From the NCBI GenBank assembly GCA_934215475.1, contig CAKPZY010000001.1, forward strand, positions 62,001 through 126,000: 64,000 nucleotides of DNA. Reading direction: 5' to 3'. Positions 61,565 through 64,000 of this stretch are shown in pieces. Source of the DNA: an uncultured Ligilactobacillus sp. (lineage in GTDB: Bacteria; Bacillota; Bacilli; Lactobacillales; Lactobacillaceae). Each line of letters opens with the position of its first letter. The first letter of the stretch is position 1. The notes below the pieces were generated by a model that did no database searches, was not told where the DNA came from, and worked only from the letters and a program-made list of their open reading frames with translations. The position numbers were made by a program, and so were the translations under genes.

Positions 61565-62530
61565 TTAAGCCTGTTTACCAGGTTCTGATGCGATGATGGA
61601 TAAATTCCCCTTTAATTGCCATGCTTTGACACCGAATGGCAAAATGAAGTGCACGCCCTTCTTGAGCGAATAAGTATGACCGACGACCGTCAGCTCACCT
61701 GCACCATCGAGAACTGACACGAGAGTGTAAGGGGCCTCTTTACGCTGGAAAGCGGCTGTTCCGCCGCTTAGCTTCCAGCGATAAACAGCAAAGAATTTTG
61801 TTGCTACAAAGCGTGTGACTTTGGCATCTCCAACACGATAATCTTCACGGTTCAATTTAGGCTCTCTAAATGGAACATTAGTGCAATCGATCGACTGTTG
61901 CAAATGCAATTCTCTCTTTTTTCCAGTCTTTTGATCAACCCTATCAAAATCATAAAGGCGGTAGGTTGTATCACTGCTTTGTTGAGTCTCTAATACCATG
62001 ATACCTTTGCCAATAGCATGGATCGTACCACTTGGTACATACAAGAAATCCCCTGGCTTCACAGGAACGTGCCTGAATAACTGTTCCCATTGCTTGTTTT
62101 CAATCATTTTTTTAAGTTCTTCTTTGGTTTTTGCATGATGTCCGTAAATCATTTCAGCTCCAGGCTCTGCTGCTAGTACGTACCAACATTCAGTCTTGCC
62201 TAGTTCACCTTCATGGATTTTGGCGTAAGCATCATCTGGATGAACCTGAACAGACAAATCATCTTTAGCATCCAAGATCTTAGTCAATAACGGAAAAACA
62301 TTGCCCTTTGCTCCGCCAAACAATTCTCGGTGTTTTTCCCATAATTCAGTAATAGTCTTCCCTTTGTATGGACCATTAACCACAGTTGCCGGTCCATGTG
62401 GATGCCCGGAAATAGCCCAGCATTCTCCAGTATGGTCACTTGGAATATCATAACCGTAAACTGAAGCTAAACGCGAGCCTCCCCAAATCTTTTCTCTAAA
62501 ATATGGTTTTAAAAACAATGGTTCAGTCAA
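61565..62530 (-). CDS. manA: Mannose-6-phosphate isomerase, class I
   Basis: Interconverts mannose-6-P and fructose-6-P; zinc cupin enzyme. Seen: LSVQVHPDDAYA (Gln and His zinc ligands), GKTECWYVL (Glu ligand), YVPSGTIHAIGKGIMVLETQQSSDTTYRLYDFDR. Length 321 residues, the short Firmicutes form. Start is TTG 62530, nine bases after GGAG. Single gene, terminated by the shared hairpin. Confidence 0.96.
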   Translation of the reverse strand: MTEPLFLKPYFREKIWGGSRLASVYGYDIPSDHTGECWAISGHPHGPATVVNGPYKGKTITELWEKHRELFGGAKGNVFPLLTKILDAKDDLSVQVHPDDAYAKIHEGELGKTECWYVLAAEPGAEMIYGHHAKTKEELKKMIENKQWEQLFRHVPVKPGDFLYVPSGTIHAIGKGIMVLETQQSSDTTYRLYDFDRVDQKTGKKRELHLQQSIDCTNVPFREPKLNREDYRVGDAKVTRFVATKFFAVYRWKLSGGTAAFQRKEAPYTLVSVLDGAGELTVVGHTYSLKKGVHFILPFGVKAWQLKGNLSIIASEPGKQA

Positions 62531-62682
62531 ATCGATCCGCTCCTTTTTTATCTCCCTTTCATTTTAACCGGCTTGCGAAAGTTTGACAACCTAGCTTAAG
62601 CGGACGGAATCCATATGCTGATAAAAATGTTTTAGCTGCAGCATTGTCAAAATAGAAATCATCGAAGAACAATCTTTATAAA

Positions 62683-62721
62683 AATAGCCAGCCTAGAAAG
62701 AAAGTCCCGGGTTGGTTAGGT
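62683..62721 (-). terminator. Terminator after the beta-lactamase-fold gene
   Basis: Minus strand TAACCAACCC pairs with GGCTGGCTA (with G-T pairs) around an inner loop of about 15 bases, followed by TTTTTATA. It begins within two bases of the stop codon. Confidence 0.65.
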
Positions 62722-62722
62722 A

Positions 62723-63724
62723 TTACTTTTCTGCTAAATAAACATCGATCAGATGCTCACGATCTCTTAAAAATTCATCATTTTTCTGGTCTGGATGCAC
62801 CCTATTAGTCAAAACAACTAATGCATCCTGGTTTTGCTTATCGATCAAGATGAAGGTTCCGGTGAACCCTGTATGATACAAGCATGGCCGGTTTTGCGGG
62901 TCATAACGCAAATCAAAGCCTAATGACCTGCCCCCAGTATTAGTTGGAGTCTGATCAGCAAATAAATATTCGATCATCTTTTCAGACAAAATGGGCGTTT
63001 TTCCGTACTCCCCCAACAACCATGAACAATACTTCGTCAGGTCATTTAAAGACATAAATAAACCAGCTGATGCACAATGACGGCCCAAAACATAAGCCTT
63101 CGGGTCATGGACGACGCCCTTGATCAAACCGCGCTTATGATCAAAGGTAGTAGGCACGCAAAAATCAGGCAACGGGTCAAAGGTACTTTCTTGTAAACGT
63201 AATGGAATAAGGATCTCTGCTGCTAACACTTCCTGGACAGACCGCTGATAAAATCGTTCGATGATCTGTCCTAACAGGATAAAGCCAATATCAGTATAGT
63301 GGACGTGCTTACCTACATTATCTCCGCTATACATTTGCTCATAAATCGCGGTGATCAATTCAGAACCGTTCAATTGGTCACGATCCTTTATATACCCTGT
63401 AATTGCTGCAGTATGTGTTAGCAAATGACGGACTGTAACCCTTGAACCACGAAAACGCGGCAATAAATGCTGGATCGGTTCTTCTAAGAAAATCTTACCC
63501 TCTTCGACCATTTTCAAAATCATCGGAGTGGTGCAAACTACCTTAGTCAGCGAAGCAACATCGTATAACATACCAGACCGCAATTGCTGACGCTGTGGAA
63601 CTATTTGCTGAAGACCAAATACTTCAGACTGCATACTTCCTTGATGGATCATCGCATAAGAAACCCCCGGAACGATATGGCGCTTCACTAAACTATGCAA
63701 TAAGTCCGTCGTTTTGGGATTCAT
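62723..63724 (-). CDS. Beta-lactamase-fold serine hydrolase (class C/esterase family)
   Basis: Predicted serine esterase or D,D-peptidase-like enzyme, substrate unknown. Seen: SxxK motif DVASLTKVV near residue 55, YxD-type second motif HYTDIGFILLG (tyrosine present, asparagine replaced by aspartate), and a third motif region LYHTGFTG. No signal peptide, so it acts in the cytoplasm or is not exported by a classical route. Length 333 residues. GAAGTGATAACTT precedes the ATG; six bases after the phosphatase stop. A penicillinase role is unlikely. Confidence 0.85.
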   Translation of the reverse strand: MNPKTTDLLHSLVKRHIVPGVSYAMIHQGSMQSEVFGLQQIVPQRQQLRSGMLYDVASLTKVVCTTPMILKMVEEGKIFLEEPIQHLLPRFRGSRVTVRHLLTHTAAITGYIKDRDQLNGSELITAIYEQMYSGDNVGKHVHYTDIGFILLGQIIERFYQRSVQEVLAAEILIPLRLQESTFDPLPDFCVPTTFDHKRGLIKGVVHDPKAYVLGRHCASAGLFMSLNDLTKYCSWLLGEYGKTPILSEKMIEYLFADQTPTNTGGRSLGFDLRYDPQNRPCLYHTGFTGTFILIDKQNQDALVVLTNRVHPDQKNDEFLRDREHLIDVYLAEK

Positions 63725-63730
63725 AAGTTA

Positions 63731-64000
63731 TCACTTCTTTTTGCCCAGAAAATCAGCATCTTTGATAATAAACTTCCCTGCTTCGTAGTCCACGTGCACG
63801 ACATTGGTATTTTTTATCAGAAACAGTGGGACACTACCGCCCAGGCTTTCGATAAATGACGAAAGTATAAGGCCATGCGTCACGATCAAAATATTGTGAT
63901 CTCCATTTTTCCAAGTATGTGCTATCGACTCTAGAGAATGGGCCATTCGCAAACTTAATTCCTTGCTGGATTCTAACTGAACATTATTTCCCATTCGTCC
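63731..64000 (-). CDS. Histidine phosphatase family protein, partial (N-terminus beyond window edge)
   Basis: C-terminal 90 or so residues of a phosphoglycerate-mutase-fold phosphatase. Seen: MGNNVQLESSKELSLRMAHSLESIA and the second catalytic histidine in ILIVTHGLILSSF. The N-terminal RHG motif is off the window. The frame continues upstream of the ATG at 63994 to the edge (GRM), so I extend it to 64000. Followed after six bases by the beta-lactamase-fold gene, probably one transcript. Confidence 0.85.
   Translation of the reverse strand, partial: GRMGNNVQLESSKELSLRMAHSLESIAHTWKNGDHNILIVTHGLILSSFIESLGGSVPLFLIKNTNVVHVDYEAGKFIIKDADFLGKKK

Overview
The window is a stretch of low-GC Gram-positive core chromosome, most likely from a lactobacillus (Lactobacillaceae). 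The evidence is synteny and gene content: a complete mraZ-to-ftsA division and wall cluster flanked by DUF3397 and DUF4044 genes, minCD fused to the mreBCD block, a sufCDSUB operon, a rodA-DUF2969-yidD-mbl block, the atp operon next to DUF1146 and murA, and a 6S-type RNA between rarA and a universal stress gene. The genus cannot be fixed from sequence alone. There is no rRNA, tRNA, CRISPR array, insertion sequence or prophage that I can support.

Layout. 1-9.6 kb (minus strand): mraZ-rsmH-ftsL-pbp(PASTA)-mraY-murD-murG-divIB-ftsA (ftsA cut by the window edge), with several short overlaps and an MraZ-type operator ahead of mraZ. 9.9-13.3 kb: DUF3397, DUF4044, an alpha/beta hydrolase and cardiolipin synthase. 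13.5-17.5 kb: mreB, mreC, mreD, minC, minD. 17.6-23.7 kb: cold-shock protein, radC, a frameshifted remnant, folC and valS under a T-box leader. 23.8-28.0 kb: nifS-thiI and ezrA. 28.2-32.6 kb (plus strand): fRMsr (GAF), rpsD with a long leader, rarA, 6S RNA, a small membrane protein and uspA.

32.7-37.0 kb is the most accessory-looking part: tag, an APH-family kinase, a gene-poor 0.5 kb stretch, a GNAT protein, a short structured RNA locus with several internal Shine-Dalgarno sequences, an unlisted 34-residue membrane peptide and an EndA-like nuclease. 37.2-42.3 kb: sufCDSUB, with a Fur/PerR-like palindrome upstream. 42.5-47.9 kb: ArsC-like reductase, rodA, DUF2969, yidD, mbl, murA, DUF1146. 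48.0-54.5 kb: atpBEFHAGDC. 54.8-59.1 kb: upp, sua5, prmC, prfA, tdk. 59.4-64 kb: murT-gatD (plus strand), then manA, a beta-lactamase-fold hydrolase and the end of a histidine phosphatase (minus strand).

Functionally the window joins peptidoglycan precursor synthesis (MurA, MurD, MraY, MurG, MurT/GatD), septal and lateral wall machinery (FtsA/DivIB/FtsL/PBP, EzrA, MinCD, MreBCD, Mbl, RodA), Fe-S and thio-modification chemistry (Suf, NifS, ThiI), and ATP synthase. No large undescribed system is evident. The items most worth a second look are the multi-SD structured RNA and the adjacent 34-residue peptide near 35.2-35.8 kb, the twice-frameshifted reading frame between folC and radC, and the 6S RNA whose template region and closing stem can be read directly.
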